Below, in pieces: positions 61,136-64,000 of a stretch of DNA of 64,000 nucleotides. Every line of letters starts with the position of its first letter. Position 1 is the stretch's first letter. The notes under the pieces were generated by a model. The model was not told the origin of the DNA. It did no database searches and was given only the letters and a program-made list of their open reading frames with translations. The stretch spans positions 186,001 to 250,000 of the forward strand of contig CAJNDS010000010.1 of assembly GCA_905221605.1 (NCBI GenBank), given 5' to 3'. The stretch is from Symbiodinium natans. Lineage: Eukaryota; Sar; Dinophyceae; Suessiales; Symbiodiniaceae. A program made the position numbers and the translations under genes.

Positions 61136-61198
61136 GTGCGTACATGCCACCTCCATTGCAGTCTTCGGGGTCCTATGCGCCCTGGCTGGACGTGCATG
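61136..61198 (+). CDS. Candidate exon (AYMPPPLQSSGSYAPW)
   Basis: Acceptor AACCAG, donor CATG|GTGTAG. Met/Pro/Tyr/Ser composition of the long gene. Confidence 0.55.
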
Positions 61199-61199
61199 G

Positions 61200-61840
61200 T
61201 GTAGAAACCCTAAAACTAAACCCTAATCCCTAAACTGTACACCAAATCTTTAAGCCCTTGCGCCAAATGCCAAACCTAGGTTACTCTTGGGTCTAGGAGT
61301 CGTTGCTGATGCTTCTGGGCATGTGGCTCACCTGTCAGTACAGACCTCAGACGAAGAGTAGGCCAGTAGACCTGACTTCCTTTGAAAAGGCAATTTTGGG
61401 TGGATTCGGGGGTATTTATAGGGCCCGATTGCTGGTCTTGGTCGAGAACCATGGGGCGACAGCAAACACCACCAAGGCCCCACATGAGCTCCCTTTATGC
61501 GATTTTTCATGAGCACCTGTTCAACCTGTGGCTATTCCGAAACCCTGGAGACCACTGACACCTGAAAGAGTACTGCGGGGGTTGGCCTACATTGGCGCTC
61601 CCCTATCGGCAACTCGTTACTATGGGACCCCTTTCCTAGATTGCCCAATCGGACCCGTATTCCTTTGCTTGGAGTTGTTTTCTTTTTAACCCCATCCCAT
61701 CAAATTAAGCAAAAACAGGCACCCTTTTTCGGTTTCTGGGAACCTAAAACTAAACCCCAACCCTAAACTCTGAACCCTGAACCCTGAACCCTGAACCCTC
61801 AACCGTTGGAACAACCCCATGTCACGCCTAACATCTGGAG
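61200..61840. other. Intron-like stretch, no exon supported
   Basis: Short CCCTAAA and CCCTGAA runs at 61735-61800; otherwise unremarkable. Confidence 0.4.
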
Positions 61841-63094
61841 GTGCCGCCTCCCATGCCGAACGTCATGCCTCATGACATGACGCAGGCTGCCGAGCTACTG
61901 TTGCTTTGTTCCGGTGGGGAGCACGAGTTGAAACTAGGTTGGGTTTGAGGTTTGCAGTTTCTAGCACGCTCAAACCTCATGTTTGGAAAACTCTCGAACA
62001 TGTTTTCGTTGGTTTGAGATTCAGAAATGTGCGAAGATGGCCAGGGTCCTACAAATCTTTGGGGAAGGGTGTGGGCTGGAATGCCCAGAGACCTAGACAA
62101 ACAGCCCTTCATAACCTACAGAAAGCCATGCGAAACCTGCTCCAGATGCCTGGCGGCGGTGCCGCGTACGCCGCGCCGCTGACGACGTACTCGGGGTCAG
62201 GCAGGGGTGGAGCTTATCGTTCCTTTAGGGTTTGGGGTTTAGGGTTTAGGGTTTTGGGGTGTAGGGTTTGGGGTTTAGGGTTTAGGGTTGAGATCCTAGC
62301 ATCTCCAACTTCCCTCGAAACTCTCTAAACTCTCAGACGCATTCAAGAATTTTCTAGGTAGGGAGGGTGGGAAGACTCTAACACCTAGGTTGTAGTTCCA
62401 TATTTTGCTGAAAATATCTGAAAGCCGGCACCCAACGCCCGAAAATAAGCTCCAGTTTGGGGGCCTTAGGGTTTAGGGTTGAGGGTTTAGGGTTTGGGGT
62501 TTAGGGTTTAGGGTTTAGGGTTTAGGGTTTAGGGCCTTCGGATGCGCCGGTTTTAGGGTTTCGAGGGCTTCTGGCAGGTTAAGGCATGCAGGGGCATTTC
62601 TCTGAAGGCCTCCCCGAACGCCTGTGCCCTAAACCCTAAACCCTAAGCCCTAAGCCCTAAACCCCAAACCCTAAACCCTAAACCCTAAACCCTAAACCCT
62701 AAACCCTAAACCCTAAACCCTAAGCCCTAAGCCCTAAACCCTAAACCCTAAACCAACCCTGTAGGCCCGGAGCCTGAAGTCCGAAAGCCTCCCATATTCG
62801 AAAGAGAGAAGGTCGAACCCTCAGCTCCGTTTCGAGCTGAGCTTGAGGCATCCCCTAAACCCTAGACCCTAAGCCCTAAACGCGTAAACCCTAAACCCTA
62901 AACCCTAAATCCTAAACCCTAAACCCTAACCCCTAAACCCTAAGCCCTAAACCCCAAACCCTAAACCCTAAACCCTAAACCCTAAACCCTAAACCCTAAA
63001 CCTACGCCACGAGGATCCTACGTCCCTCCACCGGGGCCAGGCCCCCAAGGATGCAACGGCATTGTCCAGCCGCAGGCAGCGCGGGGGACGCCAG
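61841..63094 (+). CDS. Chain of three in-frame exons, Pro/Met/Tyr/Gly-rich
   Basis: The exons are 61841-61885 (VPPPMPNVMPHDMTQ), 62122-62200 (KAMRNLLQMPGGGAAYAAPL and then TTYSGS) and 63014-63094 (SYVPPPGPGPQGCNGIVQP). The first two introns use GC donors (CAG|GCTGCC and TCAG|GCAGGG). The phases match: phase 0, then phase 1 completed by GA to give Gly. The last donor is at the edge of a GGTTTAGGG unit, and a CCCTAAA array (62880-63002) precedes the last exon. Confidence 0.6.
62625..63002 (-). repeat. CCCTAAA arrays
   Basis: Two blocks (62625-62757 and 62862-63002) with CCCTAAG variants at similar places, suggesting a duplication of the block. Confidence 0.9.
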
Positions 63095-63344
63095 GGTTTA
63101 GGGTTTGGGGTTTAGGGTTTAGGGTTTGGGGTTTATTGTTTGGGGTTTAGGGTATACCCTGAACCCGAAACCCCAACTCTCAAAACCCTTTCCAGGATAG
63201 GGTACAGGCATGTTCCATCCCGGATCGCCCCCTAAACAGGCTACAACTCAACGTCAAGGGCAAAAAAGAGCCGCCGCGGTTTCTTTTAACCCATCTTAGG
63301 TTGTCAGGGTTTAGGAAGTTTACAACAATATGTTGTTTCTAGGT

Positions 63345-63430
63345 CTTCGTAGGGAATTGGGTACCACATATATCCCCGTGTATCCCTTTAAGCAGAATCC
63401 TAACCGCCTACTGCCCTACGAAGAACCCGA
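63345..63430. repeat. Palindromic element
   Basis: GGTCTTCGTAGGG and CCCTACGAAGAACC form the arms around GTACCACATATATCCCC. Confidence 0.6.
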
Positions 63431-63853
63431 CGTTTTGGTTGAAGATTGATTCTGGGTTTGAGGTTGCGTCTTGGGGCCTGGGGTTGGCATGGTGTTCAGG
63501 GTTTCAGGGCTTTTTCAAGTTTAGGGTTTAGGTTGTGAATGATGTCTCATGCAACTGAGCCCCCTGCCCAGAAACCAATGATCCCAAACCCGAAACCCCA
63601 AAATTCCAAACCCTAAACGAGCCAATTGCCAACACACCAAAATCGAAGCATCGGCACTGCAAGAAATCATAACCCCCTCAGACCCAAGGGCCTGCAAGAC
63701 CCTAAACCCTCCCTTCCGAACCCAACTCCTACTTCAACCCCCTTATGGGATAGTATTGGTCGCCTGCAAAGAATTTGGTGCTTAACGAACGGGGGTACCA
63801 CGTCTGTAGCCCCATAGTATGATTGTCAATCTTTTCTTTAAAGGCCCCCCCCT

Positions 63854-63948
63854 TGGATGTTCCCCTTATACTAACAGTCCTTAGTGGGGGGGTACTATAA
63901 TCCTTATTAAGGACTGTTAGTATAAGGGGGAACATCCCAAGCCCCCTC
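63854..63948. repeat. Palindromic element, family C, near-perfect copy
   Basis: TTGGATGTTCCCCTTATACT and AGTATAAGGGGGAACATCCC pair, as do AACAGTCCTTA and TAAGGACTGTT. It ends 11 nt before the last exon's acceptor. Confidence 0.85.
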
Positions 63949-63958
63949 AAAGAATAAG

Positions 63959-64000
63959 ATGGCCCAGATGCCCACCTATGGACCCTCGGCGGGCGCCATG
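63959..64000 (+). CDS. Candidate exon cut by right edge (MAQMPTYGPSAGAM)
   Basis: Acceptor AATAAG; open to the window end; the ending SAGAM resembles SPGAM in the exon at 43984. Confidence 0.5.
   Translation, partial: MAQMPTYGPSAGAM

Noticed and set aside
61906-62328. 140-codon ORF
   Set aside because: Only its middle (62122-62200) has coding character; the rest reads through intron and TTTAGGG repeats.
12628-64000. Plant origin, because TTTAGGG is the plant telomere
   Set aside because: The Copia Gag/Pol features, tiny exons with GC donors and repeat-filled introns fit a dinoflagellate better; TTTAGGG is also the dinoflagellate motif. Not excluded absolutely.

Overview
The window looks like nuclear DNA of a dinoflagellate, probably Symbiodiniaceae-like. 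The reasons are: plant-type telomere motifs (TTTAGGG/CCCTAAA) scattered through introns in both orientations; many tiny exons, nearly all on the + strand, with GT, GC and possibly GA donors; a Copia element whose Gag carries CCCH plus CCHC zinc fingers; and a Helitron-like Rep protein broken by very short introns. No standard bacterial feature is present. The species is not decided by the sequence.

Layout. 1-5.4 kb: a Helitron-like rolling-circle element on the - strand. It has an HUH Rep domain, a zinc-ribbon exon, a helicase P-loop cut by the left edge, and a separate lysine/glutamate-rich ORF. 5.6-8.6 kb: satellite DNA, mainly a 46-bp unit. 8.8-12.6 kb: telomere-like repeats, one dispersed satellite present twice, homopolymer tracts, and a three-exon gene fragment (10.3-10.87 kb). 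12.6-17.1 kb: short candidate exons embedded in telomere-like arrays. 17.5-27.5 kb: a complete Copia LTR retrotransposon with two LTRs identical by eye, a TAAAC target duplication inside a CCCTAAA repeat, and a TET/JBP-like dioxygenase domain inside Pol. 27.6-31.2 kb: an intron-rich NADAR-domain gene. 31.7-33.3 kb: a foldback element made of hairpin units and a tRNA-like segment. 33.9-64 kb: one or several intron-rich + strand genes, including a gene for a glutamine/methionine-rich coiled-coil and Pro/Gly/Tyr/Ala-rich protein that runs off the right edge.

The most striking structure is the intron design. On the + strand, most candidate exons are preceded by CCCTAAA repeats and followed by TTTAGGG repeats, so each intron begins with TTTAGGG and ends with its reverse complement. 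Several donors lie inside the repeat (exon|GTTTAGGG). Independent exon chains stay in reading frame across these introns, which supports real splicing. The introns also carry several families of small palindromic elements. This resembles introners with terminal inverted repeats, here built from telomere sequence. All exon calls come from reading frame, splice dinucleotides and composition only; no transcript or database evidence was available.
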